A stretch of 64,000 bases of DNA, from contig NZ_UUOC01000016.1 of NCBI RefSeq assembly GCF_900590755.1, positions 1-64,000 of the forward strand, written 5' to 3'. The notes below the pieces were generated by a model, which was not told the DNA's origin, made no database searches, and saw nothing but the letters and a program-made list of their open reading frames with translations. Source of the DNA: Pseudomonas viridiflava. GTDB taxonomy: Bacteria > Pseudomonadota > Gammaproteobacteria > Pseudomonadales > Pseudomonadaceae. Of this stretch, positions 38,841 through 48,358 are shown piece after piece (the stretch's first letter is position 1; every line of letters starts with the position of its first letter). Made by a program: the position numbers and the translations under genes.

Positions 38841-40841
38841 TTACAGCCTTGGGTCCTGGCGCAATTCCTGGTAGAGCCAGTCAACGATTTCACCGTCAGG
38901 CGCATAGCCGCTGACCGTCTCCCGCAGGATATGCCTGACACGGGTGTAATCATCGTCCTCTACGGCGTCCAGCAATCGAGACAAACAGCGTTTGAGCACG
39001 TCCCATGACATATGATCCTCATGGGCACTCATGATCATCGGGTGCTCGGTTGAAACCACGTTATCGCCAATCAGTAATTCTTCGTATAACTTCTCGCCGG
39101 GGCGCAAGCCGGTGAACTCGATTGAAATATCACCGTGGGGATTTTTCTCGGAGCGAATACTCAGGCCAGACAAGTGCACCATCTTTTCCGCAAGTTCAAT
39201 GATCTTGACGGGCTCGCCCATGTCCAGCACGAACACATCACCACCCTGCCCCATGGAACCCGCTTGAATGACCAACTGGGCAGCTTCCGGAATCGTCATG
39301 AAGTAGCGGGTGATTTTCGGGTGCGTGACCGTCAGCGGTCCACCAGACTGAATCTGTTTGTGGAATAACGGGATCACCGAACCGGATGAGCCCAACACAT
39401 TGCCGAAGCGCACCATCACGAAGCGGGTCTTGTTGACCTGATACACGTTGCCCTGATCGCCGAACATCACCGGCGCAGCTTCAAGGCTCAATGCCTGCAA
39501 GGTCAATTCCGCCAGACGCTTGGTACTGCCCATGACATTGGTGGGGCGGACCGCCTTGTCAGTGGAAATCAGCACGAAATTGGCAACGCCTGCCTGCAGA
39601 GCTGCCTGTGCCGTATTCAGCGTACCCACCACATTATTCATTACGCCTTCAGCGATATTGTGCTCAACCATCGGCACGTGTTTGTACGCTGCCGCGTGAT
39701 AGACCGTGGTCACACCCCAGGTTTTCATGATATCGAGCAGTCGGGAGTGGTTACGAATCGAGCCCAGTATCGGCAACAACCTGACCGGCAGCGACAGACG
39801 AGCGATACGCTCCTCAAGCTCTGAAGCAATGGTGTAGAGGTTGAACTCGCTGTGATCAAACAACAGAAGTGTTGTCGGGCCAAGCAGCAGTATCTGACGA
39901 CACAGCTCCGAGCCGATCGACCCACCCGCCCCTGTCACCATGACGGTATGGCCTTTGATGCAACGCTCCAGCAGATCAGCCTGAGCGGGCACGGAATCGC
40001 GGCCCAACAGGTCAGCGATGTCTACTTCCTGGAGGTCGTCCACCTTGACCCGGCCAGCCGCCAGATCCATGAACCCAGGGACGCTTCGCACGTGCAACGG
40101 AAAGCCTTCGAGGAAACCGAGGATTTCCCGGCGTCGCCCCCGGGTGGAAGACGGGATCGCTAGCAGGATTTCCTGGGCCCCCGTGACTTCCATCATTCGC
40201 TGAATGTGGCGGGGTTTATAGACCTGAAGGCCGGAAATCATGCGATTGGTGATCGACTCATCGTCATCAATGAACGCGACAGGCCGCATCAACCGGCCCA
40301 TCCGCAACGCCGCCACCAGTTGATTACCTGCGGCACCAGCGCCGTAGATCGCCACTTTCGGCAAACCGTCGTCCCGATTGGTAAAGGGCATGTGCTGAAC
40401 CGCCGAGAACCAGTCGCCCAGAAAATATTGGCGCATGGCGAGACGCAGACCACCAATCATCACCATGCTCAACCACCAGTAATTGAACATGATGGAGCGC
40501 GGAACGATTTGCTTATGGTTGCTATAGAAATAAACCAGACAGCCAAGGATAAGCGCAGAGAGGCTGACGGCCTTGATGATGGCGATCAGCGCATCGTTGC
40601 CGAAGTAACGCATGACTGCGCGGTACAGCCCCATTCGAATAAACAGCGGAATGGCGACAATCGGCGCAAGGGTGAACAGCCAGGTATGGGTTTCGAACGG
40701 ATTGATCAGATCGTCTACGCCCAGGCGCACGACGAAAGCCATCCAGAGCGCAGCCCAAACCAGAAATACGTCAGCGGCAACCTGAATTATTCGCTTTTGA
40801 CGGCGTGGTAGCGCCAGTAAAAAAGCTCGTAATTTTTCCAT
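38841..40841 (-). CDS. wbpM: WbpM-type UDP-N-acetylglucosamine 4,6-dehydratase
   Basis: 666 residues from the ATG at 40841 (AAGGAA upstream). The N-terminal part has four membrane helices (about 15-130), followed by a CoA-binding-like region and a large SDR domain with the nucleotide motif VTGAGGSIGSE (near 292). The catalytic region has the TNVMGSTKR pattern of WbpM, in which Met replaces the usual Tyr of the triad. The enzyme converts UDP-GlcNAc to the 4-keto-6-deoxy sugar, the first step to UDP-QuiNAc and UDP-FucNAc. In P. aeruginosa wbpM marks one end of the O-antigen locus with ihfB at the other, and both are found here. It forms the end of a wbpV-wbpL-wbpM operon. Confidence 0.94.
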   Translation of the reverse strand: MEKLRAFLLALPRRQKRIIQVAADVFLVWAALWMAFVVRLGVDDLINPFETHTWLFTLAPIVAIPLFIRMGLYRAVMRYFGNDALIAIIKAVSLSALILGCLVYFYSNHKQIVPRSIMFNYWWLSMVMIGGLRLAMRQYFLGDWFSAVQHMPFTNRDDGLPKVAIYGAGAAGNQLVAALRMGRLMRPVAFIDDDESITNRMISGLQVYKPRHIQRMMEVTGAQEILLAIPSSTRGRRREILGFLEGFPLHVRSVPGFMDLAAGRVKVDDLQEVDIADLLGRDSVPAQADLLERCIKGHTVMVTGAGGSIGSELCRQILLLGPTTLLLFDHSEFNLYTIASELEERIARLSLPVRLLPILGSIRNHSRLLDIMKTWGVTTVYHAAAYKHVPMVEHNIAEGVMNNVVGTLNTAQAALQAGVANFVLISTDKAVRPTNVMGSTKRLAELTLQALSLEAAPVMFGDQGNVYQVNKTRFVMVRFGNVLGSSGSVIPLFHKQIQSGGPLTVTHPKITRYFMTIPEAAQLVIQAGSMGQGGDVFVLDMGEPVKIIELAEKMVHLSGLSIRSEKNPHGDISIEFTGLRPGEKLYEELLIGDNVVSTEHPMIMSAHEDHMSWDVLKRCLSRLLDAVEDDDYTRVRHILRETVSGYAPDGEIVDWLYQELRQDPRL

Positions 40842-40952
40842 GATTCCTTCAAGCACCTCTTGCTCCGCATTCGGGGTCATCTACGCAACCTACAGGGCAT
40901 CAGGCGAGGATGAGGTTATGCACATTTATATGAAGATCAACCGGACGCACAA

Positions 40953-41966
40953 TCAGCCCGTTTCCAGCTCGCCGGCCTTGAATCTGACGGCAAGGACAAC
41001 CAGAGGCGCGTAAGCAACGCAAATCCCGAGCCAGCCCTCATTGCCGGTCAAGGCTACCCACATCGCTATCGGTAACAGCCAGAACACATTGATAACGCCT
41101 ACTGCCCATGTGACACGCAGATGGCCGAAACGTCGCGAAGCGAATTGATAAGCATGACTTCTATGTGCCTCGTAGACCTTGTCACCCCGCACCATCCGCC
41201 GAATCAGCGTATAGGTTGCATCAACAATAAACACGCCAAGCAAAATCAGCCAGACCCAAAACAACTGCGGCGATACCCACGCTGCTTGAAGCGACAGCAG
41301 GCCCAGCACCACGCCCAGAAAACCACTTCCGGCGTCACCCATGAAAATCTTTGCCGGCGGGAAATTCCAGAACAGAAAACCCGCCACTGCAGCGGCCAAT
41401 AACAGTGGCAACCCGATGAGCTCATTAAAGCCGCAAATGATGTAGATGGTGCAGGCACCTAAGCAGGCGCAAACCGCTTCAACGCTGGCGATGCCATCAA
41501 TGCCATCCATGAAGTTATAAAGATTCAGCATCCAGACCAGATAGAACGCTGCCAGTATGTTGCCAATCAAGCCTAGATCGAGGGTGGCCCCAAAAATGTT
41601 CAGGGGCGCCAGGCCCCCAATCCAGAACAGTGCCCAGGCAGCAGCGGCGAAATGGCCCAGCAAACGCCAGCGGGCGGCAATATGCCCGTGGTCATCCATG
41701 AAACCGATAATTGCAATCAAACCGCCAGCACCAGCAAAGGCCAAGACAGATGAGATCGCCAGTTGCTGCTCTGCAGCCAGAAGGGCAAGCCCCAGCAGGA
41801 AGGTCACAACGATTGAAACGCCGCCGCCTCTTGGCGTAGGAACCGAGTGAGAACTGCGGCCATTCGGAATGTCCATCAGGCTTTTCGATACCGCGTACCT
41901 GCGAAGCCCGGCCGTCAGCATCAACGACAGGCAGCCAGCCAACACGATCCACAACCACTCACTCAT
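40953..41966 (-). CDS. wbpL: Undecaprenyl-phosphate sugar-1-phosphate transferase, WbpL/WecA type
   Basis: 337 residues with about 11 membrane segments, glycosyltransferase family 4 (MraY/WecA superfamily). Visible motifs are GRSSHSVPTPRGGG (about 36-49), GFMDDHG (near 88), NLYNFMDGIDG (near 150) and FMGDAGSGFLG (near 207), which bind the nucleotide sugar and magnesium. WbpL transfers QuiNAc- or FucNAc-1-phosphate to undecaprenyl phosphate and starts O-antigen synthesis. The start overlaps the end of wbpV by 4 bases. With WbpM and WbpV it forms a complete set to make and load UDP-QuiNAc, but no glycosyltransferase, flippase or polymerase follows in this window. Confidence 0.93.
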   Translation of the reverse strand: MSEWLWIVLAGCLSLMLTAGLRRYAVSKSLMDIPNGRSSHSVPTPRGGGVSIVVTFLLGLALLAAEQQLAISSVLAFAGAGGLIAIIGFMDDHGHIAARWRLLGHFAAAAWALFWIGGLAPLNIFGATLDLGLIGNILAAFYLVWMLNLYNFMDGIDGIASVEAVCACLGACTIYIICGFNELIGLPLLLAAAVAGFLFWNFPPAKIFMGDAGSGFLGVVLGLLSLQAAWVSPQLFWVWLILLGVFIVDATYTLIRRMVRGDKVYEAHRSHAYQFASRRFGHLRVTWAVGVINVFWLLPIAMWVALTGNEGWLGICVAYAPLVVLAVRFKAGELETG

Positions 41967-42940
41967 GCTTTATGTTCCAGGAAATAACCCACTGTCTTGT
42001 TCATGGCGGCCTCGACGCCAACCGGGGGCGTCCAATCGAGCATCGTACAGGTTTTGGATATATCAACCTGCAATGAACCGCAAAGCCTTTGCGAAAAAGC
42101 CTTTTTACCCAACAGGGAAGCGACCGTTTTCAATAACCAGACAGGCACGGGAATCAAGCGCGCCGGTTTGCCAAGAGAACGGGCCACGTGACGCAAAAGG
42201 CCGGTTGTGGACAGATCTTCACCATCGCTGACCAGAAACGTCTGGTTGGCCGCAGCCGGGTGCCAGGTACACCGCGCGATCAGATCGACCAGATTATCCA
42301 GAGCGACCAGACTGCGACGGTTATCAACGGCTCCGAGAGGAAGCGGGATGCACTTGTCCATCCAGCGCATCATGTTGAAGAAGTTGGCTTTCACGCCAGG
42401 GCCATACACCAGCACCGGGCGAATGATCACAACTTCCAGACCGGTTCGATCAGCCAGTTCCCGTAAGCCCTGTTCCGCCTTGCATTTGGAAATTCCATAC
42501 GCATCGGAGGGGTTGGCCGGTTGATCCGCCGTGAATGGCGCACCTGGATTTGTCGACTCGCCGCTCACCTTTATCGAACTGATAAAAACGAAACGTTTAA
42601 CACCAGCGACTACAGCCTGCTCGGCGAGATTCAATGTTGACGCGACGTTGACCCGAAAGTACTCATCGTCAGGATTTGCTGCGCAGTCATTTAATACATG
42701 CACCCGCGCAGCAGCATGAATGATCACGTCCACATCCCTGACAAAATCAGTCCAGTCCGATTCCGGCGTCAGGCTGTCTATCTGAATAGGCTCGACCGTT
42801 TCAACGGGCGGTACATAAGTTGTACGCGTAGCAACCCGCACCTTGTATGCCGCTGGCAGCGCTGCAAGGTGGCGAACCAAAGCGCCCCCGACGAAACCTG
42901 TTGCGCCGGTAATAGCGATCATGGCGGGCCGGCCATTCAT
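41963..42940 (-). CDS. wbpV: NAD-dependent sugar epimerase/reductase, WbpV-like
   Basis: 325 residues, extended short-chain dehydrogenase: GATGFVGGAL near residue 12 binds NAD(P), with catalytic SSIKVSG (about 132) and YGISK (about 160). It resembles WbpV of P. aeruginosa O6, which reduces the 4-keto sugar from WbpM to UDP-N-acetylquinovosamine. The start at 42940 has no strong ribosome-binding site; a second ATG at 42922 is possible. It is the first gene of wbpV-wbpL-wbpM, all on the minus strand, with 89 A+T-rich bases separating it from the metallo-hydrolase. Function by similarity and operon; a 4-epimerase activity is also possible. Confidence 0.85.
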   Translation of the reverse strand: MNGRPAMIAITGATGFVGGALVRHLAALPAAYKVRVATRTTYVPPVETVEPIQIDSLTPESDWTDFVRDVDVIIHAAARVHVLNDCAANPDDEYFRVNVASTLNLAEQAVVAGVKRFVFISSIKVSGESTNPGAPFTADQPANPSDAYGISKCKAEQGLRELADRTGLEVVIIRPVLVYGPGVKANFFNMMRWMDKCIPLPLGAVDNRRSLVALDNLVDLIARCTWHPAAANQTFLVSDGEDLSTTGLLRHVARSLGKPARLIPVPVWLLKTVASLLGKKAFSQRLCGSLQVDISKTCTMLDWTPPVGVEAAMNKTVGYFLEHKA

Positions 42941-43029
42941 AAAATCAACGCCTCAAATAAAGTCAGTGCAAATATTACTTTGATAAGAGAAATCTTCAAC
43001 GTAAATTTCGACTAACGTCGCTCACGGCC

Positions 43030-44481
43030 TCAGGGACGGCGAGGTATAACTAGTTTCAACGGAGTCTTTCTCAACGAGTATTTGCGTTTAAACAAATCGC
43101 CTAGCACCCTCTTCGCCTCCGACTCTCCATGAACCAATCGTATTTCTTCCGGCCAGCTATTCATATCAGTTACAAAGCGTAGTAGCTCCTCTTGGTCCGC
43201 ATGCGCAGAATATCCACCCAGCGTAGTAATCCCCGCATTTATAACAAGGCGCTCTGTATCGATGTCGACATAACCGTGCCCCGGGCCATATTTTCGAATA
43301 ACAGCACCCGGCGTCCCTGGTGCCTGATACCCGACGAACACCACATTATGGCGAGCATCTCCCAGCATGGCTTTGAGGTAATTGACGATCCGCCCCCCTG
43401 AGCACATCCCGTTCCCGGCAATAACAATCGCTGGCCGCCCAGTGCTGGCAAGGTAATTAACAACCTGTTTATGTTTGTCATGGCTGTCGAGGGTGATGAG
43501 CTGCCTGAAACTCAGCGGCTTCCTGCCCTGACTCAGACGCTCTTGCGCGGCAGGATTCCAGTAATCATTGAACTCCCGATATAAACGCGTGAATCGACTG
43601 GCAAGTGGCGAGTCCAGAATGACAGGCAACTGGGGCCAGTCCACCGGTAAACCTGTCTCGTCTGAGTGCTCACTATCGCCATCATCAATCAGGGCCTTGC
43701 GCCGCAGAATATCTTCGATCTCATACAGCAACTCCTGAGTACGGCCAATACTGAAAGCAGGTATCAGAATCGTGCCGTGATCGACCAACGCACGGTCGAT
43801 AATACCCTCCAGGCGCGATTGCCTGTTGCTGCGATCCTCATGCAACCGATCACCGTAAGTGCTCTCAAGGATGAGCGTGTCGGCGCGTTCAGGGGATGCC
43901 GGACTACAGAGCAGTGGATTATGGGAAGAGCCCAGGTCACCAGAAAAAACGATACGCTTGTTTCGCTGCTCCGCCGGGTAAGACACGTCGCACTCGACGT
44001 AGGCTGAGCCGAGGATATGCCCGGCGCGCTGAAGACGGATCCTGACATTGAGTGTCGGGGTACTGATGACCTCATGCCATGCGTTGAACGGCAGGCTGAT
44101 CGTCAGCCGCTGGACCAGAGCAAGGTACTGGTCGATTTGCTTCCTGTCCTGACTGAACTGGTGCTTGCTGGCGTCTTCGAGCGCTAGCAGCAACATCTGC
44201 GCCGAGGGCGCGCTGCAGATTATTGGCCCTCTGTAACCGGCAGCCAACAGTTCGGGGATACGACCTACATGATCGATGTGGGCATGGGTGAGAATCAGCG
44301 CCTTGATCATTTCAGGGCGAAATTCGTCAGCCGTGATCGAACCAGAATCATCAGATATGGCCTTGTCCAGGCGAAGACCGCAATCAATAAGGACGCTGTG
44401 ATATTCGTCGACACTCAGTTGATGACATGAGCCGGTGACACTTTCAACTCCACCATGATGAATAACAACTGGATAACTCAT
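43030..44481 (-). CDS. Metallo-beta-lactamase/beta-CASP hydrolase (RNA-processing exonuclease-like)
   Basis: 483 residues. The metal-binding motif THAHIDHVG (near residue 65) and later His/Asp residues (GHILGSAYVE, FSGDLG) form the metallo-beta-lactamase core. The beta-CASP part shows ILDSPLASRF (about 288) and GNGMCSGGRI, with the final Zn ligand in GYSAHADQEEL (about 425). This is the CPSF73/YsgB type, usually an RNA endo- or exonuclease. It lies inside the O-antigen site between lapA and wbpV, on the same strand, with an A+T-rich upstream region. I cannot say why a nuclease sits there; related genes occur at this site in other pseudomonads as I recall. Confidence 0.88.
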   Translation of the reverse strand: MSYPVVIHHGGVESVTGSCHQLSVDEYHSVLIDCGLRLDKAISDDSGSITADEFRPEMIKALILTHAHIDHVGRIPELLAAGYRGPIICSAPSAQMLLLALEDASKHQFSQDRKQIDQYLALVQRLTISLPFNAWHEVISTPTLNVRIRLQRAGHILGSAYVECDVSYPAEQRNKRIVFSGDLGSSHNPLLCSPASPERADTLILESTYGDRLHEDRSNRQSRLEGIIDRALVDHGTILIPAFSIGRTQELLYEIEDILRRKALIDDGDSEHSDETGLPVDWPQLPVILDSPLASRFTRLYREFNDYWNPAAQERLSQGRKPLSFRQLITLDSHDKHKQVVNYLASTGRPAIVIAGNGMCSGGRIVNYLKAMLGDARHNVVFVGYQAPGTPGAVIRKYGPGHGYVDIDTERLVINAGITTLGGYSAHADQEELLRFVTDMNSWPEEIRLVHGESEAKRVLGDLFKRKYSLRKTPLKLVIPRRP

Positions 44482-44869
44482 TACACGATCTCAAAGGCTG
44501 TATGCCCGCGCATTTTGCCTGCAAGCTGATATTTTTCAACTGTCGGCCTACGCTGAAGTTCCCATCAGAAAAATTATATCCATGATAATAACCGGCGAAA
44601 CAACCCGTAAACATTGACTCCAGCTCAGCACTGTATAACTTCAGACATCAGATAGTTAAATAACTGACAGACAATAAAGAATTTTCCTACTAAACATAAA
44701 GAAAAGAACTGCAGTAACTATCCGCATAGTCGATGGCACAATCCGCCAACAACCACCATGAAAACGATGCAGGATTTAAGTCGCGACGTCACGTCACGTC
44801 ACTTCAGTTATCTGAAGCAACTTATGGGCTCAAGAGGGGTAAGGGAAAACCGCAAAGGCCACCCAGGGC
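44482..44869. other. 388-bp A+T-rich gap between the beta-CASP gene and lapA
   Basis: No gene or tRNA is visible. The DNA from 44520 to 44720 is clearly richer in A+T than its neighbours, as often seen at O-antigen loci. It probably holds the promoter for the beta-CASP gene (minus strand). No clear operator or terminator could be assigned; the short direct repeat ACGTCACGTCAC at 44786 is noted. Confidence 0.5.
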
Positions 44870-45112
44870 TCAGATCGAGCGGCGGTCCAGCTTGCGCTTT
44901 TTGCGCATACCGACTGCCCAGCCCAGGAACGGGCCAATGATCATGCCTGCCAGTAAGGCGACAATGACGGGAATAGCAAGGTAGAGCTGTGGGGACGACC
45001 AGCCGAGGAAAACCAGAGAGACCATTTGCTGGTTCTCGAGAATGAACACTATCGTCGATACGACGAGCATCAACGCGACGACAATCGCAATAACTCGAGT
45101 CAAAATCCGCAT
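44870..45112 (-). CDS. lapA: LapA-domain inner-membrane protein
   Basis: 80 residues with two membrane helices (about 7-27 and 44-66) and a basic C-terminus (GMRKKRKLDRR). This is the LapA/YciS family, which in E. coli helps control LPS assembly with LapB. It follows ihfB by 21 bases on the same strand, with a GGAG site before the ATG, so it is co-transcribed. Pseudomonads keep this ihfB-lapA pair next to the O-antigen site. No lapB gene follows. The name should not be confused with the large adhesin LapA. Confidence 0.87.
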   Translation of the reverse strand: MRILTRVIAIVVALMLVVSTIVFILENQQMVSLVFLGWSSPQLYLAIPVIVALLAGMIIGPFLGWAVGMRKKRKLDRRSI

Positions 45113-45133
45113 CTGTAGCTCCTTCAGTGAGGC

Positions 45134-45430
45134 CTAGAGCCCCTCTTCTTCGTCTTCGTTTACTCGATCACGCAGCTCTTTGCCTGGCTTGAAGTGCGGG
45201 ACGAATTTACCGTCGAGGCTGACGGATTGACCGGTCTTGGGATTGCGCCCTACACGCGGTGCGCGATAGTGCAGCGAGAAGCTGCCAAAACCCCGTATTT
45301 CGATGCGATCGCCTGTGGCCAGGCACTGAGACATTTGCTCAAGCATCGTCTTGATGGCCAGCTCGACATCCTTGGATGACAGCAGCCCTTGATGGGTGAC
45401 AATTCGTTCGATCAACTCCGACTTCGTCAT
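45134..45430 (-). CDS. ihfB: Integration host factor beta subunit
   Basis: 98 residues of the HU/IHF family. The N-terminal [10 protein letters not shown] and the DNA-binding arm RNPKTGQSV (about 64-72), flanked by [10 protein letters not shown], mark IHF-beta. With IhfA it bends DNA and takes part in transcription, replication and recombination. It lies downstream of rpsA on the same strand, as in E. coli and P. aeruginosa, but here a 425-base gap with a terminator and REP elements separates them, so it has its own promoter. Confidence 0.96.
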   Translation of the reverse strand: MTKSELIERIVTHQGLLSSKDVELAIKTMLEQMSQCLATGDRIEIRGFGSFSLHYRAPRVGRNPKTGQSVSLDGKFVPHFKPGKELRDRVNEDEEEGL

Positions 45431-45650
45431 ATTTTTCCCTTCTTTTTCAAGCAGCTAGATAAGCGCTCCGAAGGTTTTAGCATGACCGGATGAATTTGAA
45501 CAGCCCGAGTATTGACTTATGTGAGACGGTCACTATTGGTCGATATTGAGGGGTCAGCGCCAGGCCACGGATTATCTGCGATACAGCCCAACCGCACTGC
45601 AGGCGCTGCCTGAGGTTATGACGGCTATAAGCGCGGTTTGATAACAGCTC

Positions 45651-45780
45651 CGCTGTTCGCAGCCTTTGGCAGCTCCTGCAGTTCATTGGCACCCTCGGTT
45701 CCTGTAGGACTAGTGGGAAGTTACGAGGGCGAGCTGCCTGACACTCTGCTGTTCGCAGCCTTCGGCAGCTCCTACAGGTC
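45651..45780. repeat. REP elements between ihfB and rpsA
   Basis: One single arm at 45651-45680 (GTTCGCAGCCTTTGGCAGCT) and a second at 45752-45780 (GTTCGCAGCCTTCGGCAGCT) in the same orientation, with a TCCTGTAGGA remnant of an opposing arm near 45700. The family is the same as at 8661 and 16321. The 45431-45855 gap contains no gene. Confidence 0.8.
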
Positions 45781-45811
45781 CTTTGGCTCTTACAGGAATT
45801 GCGCCCACAAA

Positions 45812-45838
45812 AAAGGGCGACCGAAGTCGCCCTTTTTC
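45812..45838 (-). terminator. Rho-independent terminator of rpsA
   Basis: AAAGGGCGAC-CGAA-GTCGCCCTTT is a perfect 10-bp stem with a 4-base loop and A/T runs on both sides, 18 bases after the rpsA stop codon. It can work in both directions. Confidence 0.88.
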
Positions 45839-45855
45839 TAATGGTCAGTCAGAAC

Positions 45856-47547
45856 TTAGTTCTGCTTTTCCATTTGTGCGCGCAACAGGTCACCAAGAGT
45901 GGTAGGACCAGTGTTTTCAGCGGTTTCAGGCTTGCTACGCAGGCTCTGGATCGCTTCTTTCTCGTCTTCAACGTCTTTCGACTTGATGGACAAGCTGATT
46001 ACGCGGCTCTTGCGGTCAACGCTGATGATCTTGGCTTCGATCTCTTCGCCTTCTTTCAGAACGTTACGCGCGTCTTCAACGCGGTCACGGCTGATTTCGG
46101 AGGCTTTGAGGGTAGCTTCGATGTCGTCGGCCAGGGTGATGATGGCGCCCTTGGCGTCAACTTCTTTAACGATACCGCGAACGATAGCGCCTTTGTCATT
46201 GACAGTGACGTACTCGGAGAACGGATCGCTTTCCAGTTGCTTGATACCCAGCGAGATGCGCTCACGCTCTGGATCAACAGACAGGATTACGGTGTCCAGC
46301 TCGTCGCCCTTCTTGAAACGACGTACGGCTTCTTCGCCTACTTCGTTCCAGGAGATGTCGGACAGGTGAACCAGGCCGTCGATGCCGCCATCCAGACCAA
46401 TGAAGATACCGAAATCGGTGATCGACTTGATGGTGCCGGAGATTTTATCGCCCTTGTTGAACTGGCCAGAGAAGTCTTCCCATGGGTTAGATTTGCACTG
46501 CTTGATGCCCAGGGAGATACGACGACGCTCTTCGTCGATGTCCAGAACCATAACTTCCACTTCGTCGCCGACTTGTACGACTTTCGAAGGGTGGATGTTC
46601 TTGTTGGTCCAGTCCATTTCGGAAACGTGTACCAGGCCTTCCACGCCTTCTTCCAGCTCTGCGAAGCAGCCGTAGTCGGTCAGGTTGGTTACACGCGCGG
46701 TAACGCGGGTGCTTTCCGGGTAACGAGCCTTGATAGCAACCCATGGGTCTTCGCCCAGTTGCTTCAGGCCCAGGGAAACACGATTGCGCTCGCGATCGTA
46801 CTTCAGGACTTTTACATCGATCTCATCGCCAACATTGACGATTTCCGATGGATGCTTGATACGCTTCCAGGCCATGTCGGTGATGTGCAGCAGGCCATCG
46901 ACGCCACCCAGATCGACGAATGCGCCGTAATCCGTGAGGTTCTTGACGATACCTTTGACTTGCTGGCCTTCCTGCAGGGACTCGAGCAGAGCTTCGCGCT
47001 CGGCACTGTTCTCGGCTTCCAGGACGCTGCGACGGGAAACGACAACGTTGTTGCGCTTCTGGTCCAGTTTGATGACCTTGAACTCGAGCTCTTTGCCTTC
47101 GAGGTGAGTTGTGTCGCGCACAGGGCGGACGTCAACCAAAGAACCTGGCAGGAACGCACGGATGCCGTTAACGTCGACAGTGAAGCCGCCTTTAACCTTA
47201 CCGTTGATAACGCCCTTGACCACTTCTTCAGCTGCGAAAGCCGCTTCCAGAACGATCCAGCACTCGGCACGTTTGGCTTTTTCGCGGGACAGCTTGGTTT
47301 CGCCAAAGCCGTCTTCTACCGCGTCCAGAGCAACGTGAACTTCGTCGCCGATCTTGATGGTCAGATCGCCAGCGTCGTTGTGGAACTGCTCCAGCGGGAT
47401 CAGGCCTTCAGATTTCAGACCGGCGTGAACCGTAACCCAACCAGCCTGGTAGTCGATATCAACGATGATCGCGGTGATGATCGAACCGGCCTGAAGGTTG
47501 AGGGTCTTTAGGCTTTCTTCAAAAAGTTCTGCAAAGCTTTCGCTCAT
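45856..47547 (-). CDS. rpsA: 30S ribosomal protein S1
   Basis: 563 residues, the normal length for gammaproteobacteria. Six S1 RNA-binding repeats are visible, with recurring patterns such as [24 protein letters not shown] and DYGAFVD. S1 binds mRNA on the small ribosomal subunit and helps start translation. The ATG at 47547 follows AGGAA. The gene lies 121 bases downstream of cmk on the same strand, a conserved order, and ends in a strong terminator. Confidence 0.98.
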   Translation of the reverse strand: MSESFAELFEESLKTLNLQAGSIITAIIVDIDYQAGWVTVHAGLKSEGLIPLEQFHNDAGDLTIKIGDEVHVALDAVEDGFGETKLSREKAKRAECWIVLEAAFAAEEVVKGVINGKVKGGFTVDVNGIRAFLPGSLVDVRPVRDTTHLEGKELEFKVIKLDQKRNNVVVSRRSVLEAENSAEREALLESLQEGQQVKGIVKNLTDYGAFVDLGGVDGLLHITDMAWKRIKHPSEIVNVGDEIDVKVLKYDRERNRVSLGLKQLGEDPWVAIKARYPESTRVTARVTNLTDYGCFAELEEGVEGLVHVSEMDWTNKNIHPSKVVQVGDEVEVMVLDIDEERRRISLGIKQCKSNPWEDFSGQFNKGDKISGTIKSITDFGIFIGLDGGIDGLVHLSDISWNEVGEEAVRRFKKGDELDTVILSVDPERERISLGIKQLESDPFSEYVTVNDKGAIVRGIVKEVDAKGAIITLADDIEATLKASEISRDRVEDARNVLKEGEEIEAKIISVDRKSRVISLSIKSKDVEDEKEAIQSLRSKPETAENTGPTTLGDLLRAQMEKQN

Positions 47548-47668
47548 TTTAATTCCTGTTGATCAAGGGCGAAGGATACGCCCATCTGCCACGCTCCAGA
47601 TAACGTGGGTTTCGTTCAAGTAAAAGAAAGCCTGCGGGACTATTTCTGGTCTCCCACACGCTTCTTTG

Positions 47669-48358
47669 TCATCCCGCGATATCGCGTAGCGCGATTTCGC
47701 TCAGAATGCGTTCAAGCACCTGCTCGATGGACAATTCGGTTGAATCCAGCTGTATAGCGTCATGCGCTGGCTTGAGCGGGGCTACCGCTCGCTGGGTGTC
47801 ACGCTCGTCGCGTGCACATATCTCATCTAGCAGACTCGACAGACTAACATCATCGCCCTTGGCCTTCAACTGCAAGTAACGTCGACGGGCACGTTCCTCG
47901 GCGCTGGCGGTCAGGAAAATCTTCAGCGGAGCGTCTGGAAAGACCACGGTGCCCATGTCGCGACCGTCTGCGACCAGGCCCGGCTCTTCCTGAAAAGCGC
48001 GCTGACGCTGAAGCAAAGCATCACGCACGGCTGGCAAGGAAGCGACCTGAGACGCACCGCTGCCGATCTGTTCGTTACGAATCGACTGCGAAACATCTTC
48101 GCCTTCAAGAATGATCCGCTGCCCCTGCCCGTTCGGCCCTGTTTCAAACTGCACATCGAGATGCGCAGCCAGAAGCTTCAAGGCCTCTTCGTTGGTCAGA
48201 TCAACCCCATGGTTGCGCGCGGCGAATGCCAGCAGGCGATACAGCGCGCCGGAGTCGAGCAGACACCAGCCAAGACGTTGCGCGAGCAAGCCTGCAACTG
48301 TGCCTTTGCCAGAACCGCTGGGTCCATCAATGGTAATAACTGGTGCTTGAGTTTTCAC
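47669..48358 (-). CDS. cmk: Cytidylate kinase
   Basis: 229 residues from the GTG at 48358, with GAGGGG just upstream; the longer frame to 48442 overlaps aroA. The P-loop GPSGSGKG (about 10-17), the CMP-binding LDSGALYR, and [13 protein letters not shown] (about 128-140) are typical. The enzyme phosphorylates CMP and dCMP. The GTG start overlaps the aroA stop (GTGA), so translation is coupled. This matches the P. aeruginosa order tyrA/aroA-cmk-rpsA. Confidence 0.95.
   Translation of the reverse strand: MKTQAPVITIDGPSGSGKGTVAGLLAQRLGWCLLDSGALYRLLAFAARNHGVDLTNEEALKLLAAHLDVQFETGPNGQGQRIILEGEDVSQSIRNEQIGSGASQVASLPAVRDALLQRQRAFQEEPGLVADGRDMGTVVFPDAPLKIFLTASAEERARRRYLQLKAKGDDVSLSSLLDEICARDERDTQRAVAPLKPAHDAIQLDSTELSIEQVLERILSEIALRDIAG

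Noticed and set aside
45799-47511. 570-residue frame antisense to rpsA
   Set aside because: Mirror of the strongly conserved S1 gene; composition is an artefact of codon use.
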